Source of the DNA: Candidatus Pantoea deserta
GTDB lineage: Bacteria > Pseudomonadota > Gammaproteobacteria > Enterobacterales > Enterobacteriaceae
Length of the DNA: 64,000 bases
Assembly (NCBI RefSeq): GCF_003813865.1
Contig: NZ_RMVG01000006.1
Location: 1 to 64,000 of the forward strand
Direction of reading: 5' to 3'
Part shown: positions 25,222 through 34,600 of the stretch, in pieces
How positions within the stretch are numbered: position 1 is the stretch's first letter
Layout of the letters: every line of letters starts with the position of its first letter
Position numbers and translations under genes: made by a program
The notes under the pieces: generated by a model
Told to the model about the DNA's origin: nothing
The model's input: only the letters and a program-made list of their open reading frames with translations
Database searches by the model: none

Positions 25222-25248
25222 TTGAGTTTTGTGAATCAAAAAATACAA
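25222..25248. promoter_or_regulatory. Putative GntR-regulon operator, site 2
   Basis: TTGAGT-N15-ATACAA, one perfect half (read TTGTAT on the minus strand) and one degenerate half. It lies 25 bases before the start of the binding protein gene, close to its ribosome site, where bound repressor could block the operon. It shares 19 of 27 bases with site 1, including the inner TGA-TCAA pattern. Confidence 0.5.
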
Positions 25249-25341
25249 TTGCAACAGCAAGAATAAGCCTCTTCATAGTGCGTGCTGCACGGTTATTGTG
25301 CGTTTGTTGCTTTGTATCGCTGCATATCGATCGGCATGTTA

Positions 25342-25368
25342 TTGTATGTTTAGTTCACAATAATACAT
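25342..25368. promoter_or_regulatory. Putative GntR-regulon operator, site 3
   Basis: TTGTAT-N15-ATACAT, five of six symmetric pairs kept. It ends 18 bases before the ATG of the GntR regulator, consistent with autoregulation. A second, overlapping inverted repeat TTATTGT (25339-25345) / ACAATAA (25357-25363) is present, and TTATTGT also occurs at 25293-25299. Confidence 0.55.
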
Positions 25369-25386
25369 TCCAGGAAACCCTTTCCT

Positions 25387-26283
25387 ATGCAGCCTGACTC
25401 CTCTGCCAGCAGCCGCCGAATTGCGCGCCAGCTTCTCGACTTAATCTATGAAGCAAGATTCGATCCAGGTCACCATTTACGCGAACAACATCTGGCGGAT
25501 GCGCTGGGGGTGTCGCGTACGCCGGTACGCGCCGGACTAAAAGAACTGACTCGTCTCGGCGCCGTCGAAGCGCGGCCTAATCAGGGGTTTTTCCTGCTGA
25601 AAAGTGCGGAAGAACTGCTTCATCTGGAGATTGAGCAGCCCAAAAGCAGCGACCAGACCTTATATGAACAGCTGGTGCGCGACCGCATTGCCGGTGTGCT
25701 GCCTGAGTCCTTTACCCAGACTGAAATCAGCCAGCGTTACGACGTGGATCGCGGCGTGCTGACGCGCACGCTGGTTAAGCTCTCGGAAGATGGATTAATC
25801 GCGCGGAACGCCGGACATGGCTGGCGCTTTCAACAGACGCTTAACTCTGACATAGCGCTGCGCAACAGCTACGGTTTCCGCTTAATGATTGAGCCTGCGG
25901 CGTTACTGAGCGCGCAGCTGCGCGTGGATCGCCAGCTACTGAAGCGCATGCGCGCTCAGCATTTGCGACTTATTACCCATCCGGATATCACCCAGGTCCC
26001 GGCTAAAGAGATTTTTGAAACCGATGCCTCCTTTCATGAGCTTCTGGCCGAAGCGAGCGGCAACCTGTTTGTGTTTCAGGCGATCCAGCAGCAGAACCGC
26101 CTGCGCCGCCTGCTGGAGTTCGGCAGCTATCACAATAAGCGTCGCGTTAAAGAGTGGTGCGAAGAGCATGTTGCCATTATCGACGCGCTTCGCCAGAACG
26201 ATACCCAACAGGCCGCCGCGCTGATGAAAGCGCACCTGCAGTCTGCTTTCGATCAGGTGCAGCTGCGCAAGCCTGGCACATAA
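25387..26283 (+). CDS. GntR/FadR-type regulator with two winged helices
   Basis: 298 residues, longer than the usual 220-250. A first winged helix-turn-helix lies at about 8-72 (LREQHLADALGVSRTPVRAG). A second HTH-like unit lies at about 90-150 (FTQTEISQRYDVDRGVLTRT, then LSEDGLIARNAGHGWRF). An FCD ligand domain follows at about 155-290. It is divergent from the seven-gene importer/enzyme operon, with two candidate operators in the shared 190-base gap. Sites of the same layout stand before the SDR gene and between the aminotransferase and amidotransferase, so it probably controls the entire 16-27 kb locus. Confidence 0.87.
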   Translation: MQPDSSASSRRIARQLLDLIYEARFDPGHHLREQHLADALGVSRTPVRAGLKELTRLGAVEARPNQGFFLLKSAEELLHLEIEQPKSSDQTLYEQLVRDRIAGVLPESFTQTEISQRYDVDRGVLTRTLVKLSEDGLIARNAGHGWRFQQTLNSDIALRNSYGFRLMIEPAALLSAQLRVDRQLLKRMRAQHLRLITHPDITQVPAKEIFETDASFHELLAEASGNLFVFQAIQQQNRLRRLLEFGSYHNKRRVKEWCEEHVAIIDALRQNDTQQAAALMKAHLQSAFDQVQLRKPGT

Positions 26284-26295
26284 CCGGCATCATTT

Positions 26296-26322
26296 TTGCA
26301 CATTAAGATCCTGAAAATACAA
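26296..26322. promoter_or_regulatory. Putative GntR-regulon operator, site 4
   Basis: TTGCAC-N15-ATACAA, with one perfect half and one degenerate half. It lies between the regulator stop and the SDR start, ending 13 bases before the ATG. It keeps the exact 15-base spacer of the other three sites and the inner GAT/C pattern of site 1. Confidence 0.45.
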
Positions 26323-26335
26323 TCAGGAGATAATG

Positions 26336-27121
26336 ATGGATTTGCAAATAAACAATCGCGTCGCGCTGGTGTGCGGAGCGGGCAGCGGATTAGGTCAGGC
26401 GATAGCCCTCTCTCTGGCGCTGGAGGGCGTTAAGGTCGCTGTCACCGGGCGTAACCCAGAGAAATTGCGGGCAACCGTTGAACAGATACAAGAACAGGGT
26501 GGAGAAGCTGAGGCGTTTACGCTGGATCTGGCCGATCCCCGGACCTTTGACCGCGCATTGAGTGAGATAAGGCAGCGCTGGGGCGATGTCGATATTCTGG
26601 TTAATAATTCCGGCGGACCGCCGCCCGCGCAGGCGCAGGGCACAGACAGCGCCGTCTGGCAGCAGCAGTTTTCTCTGATGGTCGCATCGCTGATCCAGCT
26701 TACGGACAAAGTGCTGCCGTCTATGCGCAAACGCGGCTGGGGACGCATTATCACGTCGACCTCCTCTGGCGTGATCGCGCCTATTCCTAATCTGGCATTA
26801 TCAAACGCGTTGCGGATGAGCCTGCTTGGCTGGTCGAAAACGCTGGCGACGGAAGTGGCTGCGGACGGCGTGACCGTTAACGTGCTGGTTCCGGGCCGCA
26901 TCGCCACGGCGCGTGTCAGCGAGCTGGATAGTCTCAAAGCCCAACGTGAAAACAGCTCGGCGGAAGCGGTAGCGAAAAAGAGTCGGCAAACTATTCCCGC
27001 GGGCCGTTATGGCGATACGCGCGAATATGGCGCGACCGCCGCCTTTCTCGCCAGTCAGCCTGCCAGCTACATTACCGGCAGCGTGATCAGAGTCGATGGC
27101 GGCATGACAAACTCAATCTGA
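26336..27121 (+). CDS. SDR-family oxidoreductase, divergent active site
   Basis: 261-residue short-chain dehydrogenase. The nucleotide motif is CGAGSGLGQAIALSL near residue 14, NNSGGPP near 88, and a C-terminal GSVIRVDGGM is present. In the catalytic region the Ser is present (TSTSSGVIAPIPN), but the YxxxK tyrosine position holds another residue (NLALSNALRMSLLGWSK). This is a known divergent branch annotated as 3-oxoacyl-ACP reductase-like. Of two adjacent ATGs the second fits the AGGAGA spacing better. It follows the regulator by about 50 bases with its own candidate operator, so it probably belongs to the same pathway. Confidence 0.82.
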   Translation: MDLQINNRVALVCGAGSGLGQAIALSLALEGVKVAVTGRNPEKLRATVEQIQEQGGEAEAFTLDLADPRTFDRALSEIRQRWGDVDILVNNSGGPPPAQAQGTDSAVWQQQFSLMVASLIQLTDKVLPSMRKRGWGRIITSTSSGVIAPIPNLALSNALRMSLLGWSKTLATEVAADGVTVNVLVPGRIATARVSELDSLKAQRENSSAEAVAKKSRQTIPAGRYGDTREYGATAAFLASQPASYITGSVIRVDGGMTNSI

Positions 27122-27135
27122 CTCGACGCGTGAAT

Positions 27136-27170
27136 GCGGGCGGGATGACGATGAGCCCTGCCCGCTATTT
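27136..27170 (+). terminator. Hairpin after the SDR gene
   Basis: A GC-rich imperfect stem GCGGGCGGG (27136-27144) / CCCTGCCCGC (27156-27165) is followed by TATTT. It starts 14 bases after the SDR stop, a fitting place for the end of the regulator-SDR transcript. Confidence 0.5.
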
Positions 27171-27499
27171 CATCAGAATGGCTCATGCAAGCGAGCTTTC
27201 ATCAGACGCTGACAGACCGGCAGCAGCGTTGATAACGCGTACCTGAAAATAGTCGGGGTCAGGCTGCGGCTACTTTTTCAAATGCCTGTTTTAAGTAGAA
27301 GGTGAATCACGCTTATGCTAGCCAATATCACAGAGGAGTGTTCAGTAAGAGATTTGAATGTGTATTTATAAATCTTGCTGAAAATGCATACAGTGCTATT
27401 TATGATAAATAAAACGGCGCGCTATTCAATCGAGAGTGAAAGTCATTCAGGTTCCCTTTATGCCCTCGAAGAGCTAATGAGACGGTATGCGCGCCTGAC
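27171..27499. other. Intergenic stretch without a gene
   Basis: About 330 bases between the SDR terminator and the end of the minus-strand FMN-binding gene. No coding frame of known family and no clear RNA gene was seen. The DNA is AT-rich from about 27300. Confidence 0.4.
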
Positions 27500-28054
27500 C
27501 TACGGATTGACCTCTTTGCCGCCGATAAAAGCGCCATCCGCGCGGTAATGCAGTAACGCTCTTTGATTGTTTTCGCGCGCCAGTTGGCACCAGTCAAGCA
27601 AAGAGATGCGGATTAGCATCACGCCAAAATTATTCTCAGGGTCGCCTTTATCGCCGGACGAGATGGCAGTATCACTTCCCGGTGCGCCGCCTGCGTAAGT
27701 TTGTTGCGTTCTGGGCGATAACCGTTGCCAGGCGTTTGCCGCCACTTCGCTGTGCGCAGCGTGAAGCTCAGCGGTTCCCTGTAGTCGCAGCTGGATTTTG
27801 TTGCAGTAACCCAATACCGTTACGTCCTGGTTGACGCCCAGCGCCCGCCACTTCGGGCTACGCATATCGGTATGAATCTCCAGCGTTCGGTTCACGCGGT
27901 CAACATCGCGCAGGACCATTGTTCTTGCCTGCGGCTTGCCTTGCTGATCAACAGATGCCACCGTTAAGAAGTGAAAGCCGCATTCAGGCTCTTTCGCGCC
28001 GTTTTCAAGGGCAGTCCAGCAATCGTTATCAATCTCGTCGAGACGCAATGGCAT
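27500..28054 (-). CDS. Pyridoxamine 5-phosphate oxidase-like FMN-binding protein
   Basis: 184 residues with the split-barrel flavin-binding pattern. The N-terminal part has FHFLTVASVDQQGKPQARTMVLRDVD, with the Arg that grips FMN phosphate. The middle has IHTDMRSPKWRAL, as in PNPOx-like proteins. It is shorter than PdxH (about 218) and lacks the usual PdxH C-terminal signature, so it is better called a PNPOx-family protein of unknown substrate. It stands alone between two intergenic gaps and does not obviously join either neighbour. Confidence 0.8.
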   Translation of the reverse strand: MPLRLDEIDNDCWTALENGAKEPECGFHFLTVASVDQQGKPQARTMVLRDVDRVNRTLEIHTDMRSPKWRALGVNQDVTVLGYCNKIQLRLQGTAELHAAHSEVAANAWQRLSPRTQQTYAGGAPGSDTAISSGDKGDPENNFGVMLIRISLLDWCQLARENNQRALLHYRADGAFIGGKEVNP

Positions 28055-28290
28055 GTATTCTTCCTGCTAACTGAATAAAACGTCACTGCATGATTTGACC
28101 TGTTGCCTGTTTGGCATACTCGCTGAGAGGGAGCAATGCATATCAGCCTGCGCGTGACGCCCCGATTGCAGGAATATTAGCAGGCCTTATTACATCTGCG
28201 ACTTAACGGTGTTCCGCCAGCCTGGTAACTCAGCCTGCCCGAGACGCACGATTTTCGCGCAGGCCAGAGTGCTGCGCTGCTCCCCTCACC

Positions 28291-29493
28291 TTAATTAAAA
28301 AATTTAATATCCGTTGGCGTAGGGATTTTCGCCGCGTCGCCCGCAGCTTTTAACTCGCCGGTATCCGCATTGAAATGGAACAGGGAGATATTGTTGCTGA
28401 ATACGTTAGTCACGTAGAGATATTTGCCGCTGCCGTCGAAGGTAAACGCGCGCGGCTCCACCCCGTTAGCGCGATAACTCGCCGGTTTGCCTGGCATGCC
28501 ATCAGCCCCAATTTTCAACACCAGCAGTTTATTATCCGAGCCACGGTTTGAGGCAATCACATATTTACCGTCCGGACTCAGGATAATGCCTCCGCCGCTG
28601 CGATACTCTGCGCTGCTGTTCTCAGTATTCAGCCTGACATGTGCAACGGGCTCCAGACGATCCTGATTCACCCTGAAGACGGCAATTTCAGAGGTCAGTT
28701 CAGTAATGACCCAGGCATGTTTGCCATCTGGCGCAAACACCATATGGCGCGGCCCCGAACCCGGAGTAAAATTCACGTCACGGGCGCTGTCCGCCTCCAG
28801 CGGCTGGGCTTTATCAGCGTGATAGCGGTAAGCATGCAGCTTGTCCCCGCCGAAGTCGTTTGCATAGAGATACTTGCCATCGGGCGTAAAAGTGGTGGCA
28901 TGGGCGTGGCCGCCATCCTGACGCCCTTTTATGCCGCCGCTGCCGTTTTCATAGGGGAAATGCTGTACCTGCTCGCCCAGTTTGCCATCGGAATGGATCG
29001 GAAAGACGGACACGCCCGCACCCCCCTTCGCCACCGAGTAGTTCGCCACAAACAGGAACTTACCGTCCGGACTGATAGTCGCATGGGTAGGCTGCTGGCC
29101 GTGACTGTCCACGACATTCAGCACCCGTACCTGACCGCTTTTATCAATGCTTAGCGCGGTGACCGTGCCGTTATTCTCTTCATTGGTGGTATAGGCGAAA
29201 CGGCCATCGCGGGATTTTACAATCCACGACGGGCTTTTCATTTTGATCACATCGAGTGGTGCCAGCGTACCGTCGCTGTTCACCTTCAGGCGATATAAAC
29301 CCTCACTGGGACGATCGGGTTTTTGCTCAGCGGGGGCATCCGGAATCGACGTCCAGGTCCCCACTAATGCTGTCTGATAATGCTCCGCGGCCTCTGCCAT
29401 AGCGCTCCCCGCCAGTGAAAAAACAGCCAGGGATAATGCCATGGTTATGTTCGTGGCTAAACTGCTGTGCAGGCTTTTTTTATTTCTGTTCAT
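28291..29493 (-). CDS. Exported lactonase-family beta-propeller (Pgl-like)
   Basis: 400 residues. A Sec signal peptide (MNRNKKSLHSS start, hydrophobic core, cleavage near SAMAEA at about 33) precedes a seven-bladed propeller. Its repeats include GRFAYTTNEENNGTVTAL, GKFLFVANYSVAKGG, GKYLYANDFGGDKLHAY and GKYLYVTNVFSNNIS. This is the pattern of 6-phosphogluconolactonase/carboxy-cis,cis-muconate cyclase-like proteins. The signal peptide places it in the periplasm, so the cytosolic 6-phosphogluconolactonase role is unlikely. Lactone hydrolysis or ligand binding there is an inference. It is a single-gene unit. Confidence 0.82.
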   Translation of the reverse strand: MNRNKKSLHSSLATNITMALSLAVFSLAGSAMAEAAEHYQTALVGTWTSIPDAPAEQKPDRPSEGLYRLKVNSDGTLAPLDVIKMKSPSWIVKSRDGRFAYTTNEENNGTVTALSIDKSGQVRVLNVVDSHGQQPTHATISPDGKFLFVANYSVAKGGAGVSVFPIHSDGKLGEQVQHFPYENGSGGIKGRQDGGHAHATTFTPDGKYLYANDFGGDKLHAYRYHADKAQPLEADSARDVNFTPGSGPRHMVFAPDGKHAWVITELTSEIAVFRVNQDRLEPVAHVRLNTENSSAEYRSGGGIILSPDGKYVIASNRGSDNKLLVLKIGADGMPGKPASYRANGVEPRAFTFDGSGKYLYVTNVFSNNISLFHFNADTGELKAAGDAAKIPTPTDIKFFN

Positions 29494-29801
29494 TTTGGTA
29501 TCCCACCACTATCTGAATAGTTAACGAATATAGTGGGATTCATTTAAATAGCGCCTGGTCAGGACGATCGAGTTCACAATACAGAATATTAAAAGTTGGG
29601 AACCTGACGTTTTGCTTAATGGCGGGTTAAGCGATCGGTTATGCCCGGTTAATACCCCTCACCCGATTCGTATCAAATAAACCCGCTGCGGCCCCCTCAC
29701 TGCCCTGCAAAACGATGCTTTATGGTGCAACCTGTGCCTCAAAAAAAAGCTAAACAGTGAGCGGGAATAATTATTGCCTATATAAACAACAGGTTAATTT
29801 T
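29494..29801. other. Upstream region of the allophanate/urea operon
   Basis: About 300 AT-rich bases between divergent genes. A TGGTGCA at 29723-29729 matches half of the NtrC site, about 75 bases before the sigma-54 promoter, but its left partner is poor. No gene was seen. Confidence 0.4.
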
Positions 29802-29817
29802 TGGCACAAAGGTTGCT
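29802..29817 (+). promoter_or_regulatory. Near-consensus sigma-54 promoter of the allophanate/urea operon
   Basis: TGGCACAAAGGTTGCT agrees with TGGCACG-N4-TTGCW at every fixed base but one. GG and GC are separated by the obligatory 10 bases. Transcription would start near 29828, about 28 bases before the first ATG. This indicates control by an enhancer-binding protein, most likely NtrC under nitrogen limitation. Confidence 0.78.
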
Positions 29818-29855
29818 GAAAAAATTCTATCTTGTATACCAGATGGAATTCATTC

Positions 29856-31652
29856 ATGGCATCGACTTTCGGCTTTACGCTTCAGGAGTGGCAACGCTGT
29901 TATCAACAGGAACCGCAGCAGATCGCTTCGCTGCTGGCTGCGCACCTGGCAGCGATCGATCCTCAGGACAACGCCTGGATCTACCTTGCCACGCCAGCCC
30001 AGTTGCAGGCACAAACTGAACCTCTGTTAGAAAAATACCTGGAGAACCCCGCGGCATACCCGCTGTTTGGCGTCCCCTTTGCGGTGAAAGACAATATCGA
30101 TGTTGCGGGCTGGCCAACCACCGCCGCCTGTCCGGCGCTGACTTACACCGCAGAGGCTGACGCCTTTGTGGTCGCAAAACTGAAAGCCGCCGGTGCCATT
30201 GTGATCGGCAAAACTAATCTCGATCAATACGCTACTGGCCTGGTCGGCACCCGTTCGCCCTATGGTGCAGTGAGCAACACCTTTAACCCGGATTACGTTA
30301 GCGGAGGCTCCAGCTCTGGCTCTGCTTCCGTGCTGGCGCGCGGCCTGGTCGGGTTCTCTCTGGGGACTGATACCGCTGGTTCCGGACGAGTGCCGGCCGG
30401 GTTTAACAACATTGTCGGCCTGAAGCCGACCAAAGGCTGGTTTTCAGCCAGCGGCGTGTTACCCGCTTGTCGCCTCAATGACACTATCTCTGTCTTTGCT
30501 CTGACGGTAGAGGATGCCTTTACCGTGGCCAGCGTCGCAGGCGGCTATGATGCTGACGACGCCTATTCACGCCATCACCCGCATACCGCACCGGCCAGCC
30601 TCAGGCCGCAGCCTGAATTAGCTATCCCGGCCAGTCTGGAGTTTTTTGGCGATAAACAGGCTGAAGCGGCGTGGCAGCAGGCGCTGGTGCATTTACAGGC
30701 GTGCGGCGCAACGCTGCATCCTGTCGATTTCACTCCCTTCCACCAGCTGGCGGAACAGCTCTACTACGGCCCGTGGGTCGCCGAGCGCACGGTGGCCGTC
30801 GGAGAAATGATCAACCGACCGGAAGAGATGGACCCTGTAGTACATAGCATTGTCAGCGGCGGCCTGAAATACAGCGCGGTAGAGGCATATCAGGCGGAAT
30901 ACCTGCGCGCCTCGCTGACCCGCCAGATTGAGCAAACCCTGGCGCAGTACGATGCGCTGGTTGTGCCGACCTCACCGACCATTCATACCCTGGACGAGAT
31001 GAAGCAGGAGCCGGTGCGTTACAACTCGCAGTTCGGCACCTATACCAACTTTACCAACCTTGCCGATCTCGCCGCGCTGGCGCTGCCCGGTCCCTTTCGT
31101 GCTGATGGCCTGCCTGCCGGAATAACCCTGATAGCGCCCGCCTGGCACGATCGCGCCCTGGCCGAATTCGGGCTGCGCTGGCAGCGGCAGTTGGCGCTGC
31201 CGCTGGGCGCTACCGGCAAAGCGCCGCCCACGCACGCTTTTGCCCTTCCTTCTTCCGGCGAGCATGTACGCGTAGCCGTCGTCGGCGCTCACCTGACGGG
31301 GATGCCGCTCAACTTCCAGCTCACTACGCGGCAGGCCGTTCTGGTTGAAGAGACCCAGACGGCTGCGAACTATCGTCTGTTCGCGCTGCTCGATGGCCCC
31401 ATTAAAAAACCTGGCCTGCTGCGTGCAGACCACGGGGCCGCCATCACCGTTGAGCTGTGGGATATTCCGCTGGCGCGTTTTGGCGAGTTTGTGGCGGAGA
31501 TACCCGCGCCGCTTGGCATCGGTTCATTAACGCTGGCGGATGGCCGCAGCGTAAAAGGCTTTATCTGTGAACCGGCAGCGCTTCAGCAGGCGCTGGAAAT
31601 CACCCGGTTTGGCGGCTGGCGCAACTGGCTGGCGACACAGGAGGGGAAATAA
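29856..31652 (+). CDS. atzF: Allophanate hydrolase
   Basis: 598 residues, the usual length of AtzF. The amidase-signature domain (about 1-440) has the catalytic Lys in FAVKDNIDVAG (near 73) and the Ser-cisSer motif SGGSSSGSASVLARG (near 150). The C-terminal domain (about 470-595) is that of two-domain allophanate hydrolases, which decarboxylates the product. It converts allophanate to 2 NH3 and 2 CO2. It is the first gene after the sigma-54 promoter and ends two bases before the carboxylase ATG. ATG 29856 is preferred over an upstream TTG, which would lie at the predicted transcript start. Confidence 0.93.
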   Translation: MASTFGFTLQEWQRCYQQEPQQIASLLAAHLAAIDPQDNAWIYLATPAQLQAQTEPLLEKYLENPAAYPLFGVPFAVKDNIDVAGWPTTAACPALTYTAEADAFVVAKLKAAGAIVIGKTNLDQYATGLVGTRSPYGAVSNTFNPDYVSGGSSSGSASVLARGLVGFSLGTDTAGSGRVPAGFNNIVGLKPTKGWFSASGVLPACRLNDTISVFALTVEDAFTVASVAGGYDADDAYSRHHPHTAPASLRPQPELAIPASLEFFGDKQAEAAWQQALVHLQACGATLHPVDFTPFHQLAEQLYYGPWVAERTVAVGEMINRPEEMDPVVHSIVSGGLKYSAVEAYQAEYLRASLTRQIEQTLAQYDALVVPTSPTIHTLDEMKQEPVRYNSQFGTYTNFTNLADLAALALPGPFRADGLPAGITLIAPAWHDRALAEFGLRWQRQLALPLGATGKAPPTHAFALPSSGEHVRVAVVGAHLTGMPLNFQLTTRQAVLVEETQTAANYRLFALLDGPIKKPGLLRADHGAAITVELWDIPLARFGEFVAEIPAPLGIGSLTLADGRSVKGFICEPAALQQALEITRFGGWRNWLATQEGK

Positions 31653-31654
31653 TT

Positions 31655-34600
31655 ATGTTCAGTACCGTTTTGATTGCTAACCGGGGGGAAATCGCCTGCC
31701 GCGCCATTCGTACCCTGAAGCGCCTTGGGGTAAAAAGCGTTGCCGTTTATTCGGATGTCGATCGCAACGCGCAACATGTGAAAGAAGCCGATATGGCGAT
31801 TGCCCTTGGCGGTGATAAAGCCAGCGACAGCTATTTGCGCATCGATAAAATCCTTGCCGCCGCCCGTGAAAGCGGTGCGGAAGCGATCTGGCCAGGTTAT
31901 GGCTTTCTGTCTGAAAGCCTGCCGTTTGCCGACGCCTGTGAGCAGGCCGGCATCGCTTTTGTCGGCCCGACGGCGCAACAGATCGGCGAATTTGGCCTGA
32001 AGCACCGCGCGCGCGAACTGGCCGCCAGCGCCAGCGTGCCGATGACGCCCGGCACCCCGCTGCTCAGCTCTCTTGAGGAAGCCTTAAACGCGGCAGAACA
32101 GATCGGTTATCCCGTTATGCTGAAGAGCACGGCGGGCGGCGGCGGAATTGGCCTGACGCGCTGCGCCGACGATATCGCCCTGCGCAACGCCTGGGAAAGC
32201 GTGCGACGTCTGGGAGAACAGTTCTTCAGTGATGCCGGCGTCTTCCTTGAACGCTGTATCGATCGCGCACGTCATGTTGAAGTGCAAATTTTCGGCGACG
32301 GCAGCGGCAAGGTCGTCGCCCTCGGCGAGCGTGACTGTTCGCTACAGCGCCGTAATCAGAAAGTGGTGGAAGAAACCCCGGCGCCGAACCTGCCGCAGGC
32401 CACGCGCCAGGCCCTGCTCGCCTCGGCCGTACGCCTGGGGGAATTAGTGAATTACCGCAGCGCCGGAACCGTGGAGTACATTTACGACGCTGAACAGGAC
32501 GCCTTCTATTTTCTGGAGGTGAATACCCGCTTGCAGGTCGAGCATCCGGTCACCGAATGCGTTACCGGACTCGATCTGGTGGAGTGCATGCTGAAGGTAG
32601 CCGCGGGCGACGCCATTGACTGGACGCGTCTGCAACAGGCGCCTCAGGGCGCGTCGATTGAAGTGCGCTTGTATGCCGAAGACCCGCTGAAAAACTTCCA
32701 GCCGAGTCCTGGCGTGCTGACCGGCGTCACTTTTCCTGACGACGTGCGCGTTGACGGCTGGATCGATACCGGAACTGAGGTATCGGCGTTTTACGATCCC
32801 CTGGTCGCTAAACTGATTGTGCACGCCGACACGCGCGACGCGGCGCTGTTAAAAATGCAGCAAGCGCTGGCCGCCACTCAGCTGCACGGCATCGCGACCA
32901 ACCTCGATTATCTGCGCCAGGTTGTCGCCACCGAGGCGTTCCGCAGCGGTGACGTCTGGACGCGTTTTCTTGACAGCTTTACGCCGCAGGCCAGCATGAT
33001 TGAGGTGCTGCAACCCGGCACCTTCAGCACCGTTCAGGATTATCCGGGCCGCCTCGGCTACTGGGATATTGGCGTGCCGCCCTCTGGTCCGATGGACGAT
33101 TTCGCCTTTCGTATTGCCAACCGCATCGTGGGCAATCATGAAAGCGCCGCCGGACTGGAGTTCACCTTGCAGGGACCGACGCTGCGTTTTCACTGCGATG
33201 CCGTGATCGCCCTGACCGGCGCCGATTGTCCGGCGGAGCTGGATGGCGAAAGCGTTGACTACTGGCAACCTGTTAAGGTCACCGCCGGACAAACCCTGAC
33301 GCTTGGCCGCGCGCAAAGCGGCTGTCGTACCTGTCTGGCTGTGCGCAACGGCTTCGATATGCCGGAATATCTCGGCAGTCGCTCTACCTTTTCACTCGGC
33401 CAGTTTGGCGGTCACGCCGGACGTACGCTGCGGGTAGCCGATATGCTGCCGGTTTCGCAGCCGCAGCTGGCGGCCTGCACCACGCCCGCGCCGGTGAGCG
33501 AGCCGCAGACGCCCGATCGCGCATTGATCCCGCATTACGGCACTGAATGGCGCATCGGCGTGCTGTACGGCCCGCATGGCGCCCCTGATTTCTTTACCCA
33601 GGCCGCCATCGATGAGTTTTTCGCCAGCGACTGGCAGGTGCATTACAACTCCAACCGTCTCGGCGTGCGTCTGGTCGGCCCGAAACCGAGCTGGACACGC
33701 GCCAACGGCGGTGAAGCCGGACTGCATCCTTCTAACGTACACGACTGCGAATATGCGATTGGCGCAGTGAACTTTACCGGCGACTTTCCAGTCATCCTGA
33801 CGCACGACGGTCCGAGCCTCGGCGGATTTGTCTGTCCGGTCACCATTGCCAAAGCGGAGCTGTGGAAAGTCGGCCAGGTGAAGCCCGGCGATCGCATCCG
33901 CTTCCATCCGATTAGCGCTGATGAAGCCGTCGCGCGCGAAAAAGCCCAGGCGCACAGCATCAGTACGCTGCGCAGCGCGCACGCCGCCGCGTTTGACGTG
34001 CCGTCACTGGCGACCAGCGATATAGGCTCCGCCACGCTGCTGGCGTCGCTACCGGCCACGGAGAGCACGCCCGCCGTGGCTTATCGTCAGGCAGGCGACA
34101 AATATGTGCTGATCGAGTATGGCGACAACGTGCTGGATCTGGCGCTGCGCCTGCGCGTGCATTTGCTGATGAATGCGCTGCGCGAACGGGCGGTGCCTGG
34201 CGTGGAGGAGCTGTCACCCGGCGTACGCTCGCTACAGGTTCGTTACGACAGCCTGATCCTTAGCCAGGGTGAGCTTATGAACCTGCTGCTGGGACTGGAG
34301 GCGAAACTCGGCGACGTCAGCGCGCTGAAAGTGCCGTCGCGCATTGTCTGGCTGCCGATGGCATTTGAAGACAGCGCCACGCTCGGCGCGGTGGAGCGCT
34401 ACAAAGAAACGGTACGCGCCAGCGCGCCGTGGCTGCCGAACAATGTCGACTTCATTCAGCGTATTAATGGATTAGCCAGCCGCGAGGCGGTACGCGACAC
34501 CCTTTTCAACGCCAGCTATCTGATCCTCGGTCTGGGTGACGTCTATCTGGGCGCGCCTTGCGCAGTGCCGATCGACCCGCGTCATCGCCTGCTTAGCTCT

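Noticed and set aside
29713..29729. Possible NtrC binding site before the sigma-54 promoter
   Set aside because: Only the right half TGGTGCA fits; the left half is too weak to list as a feature.
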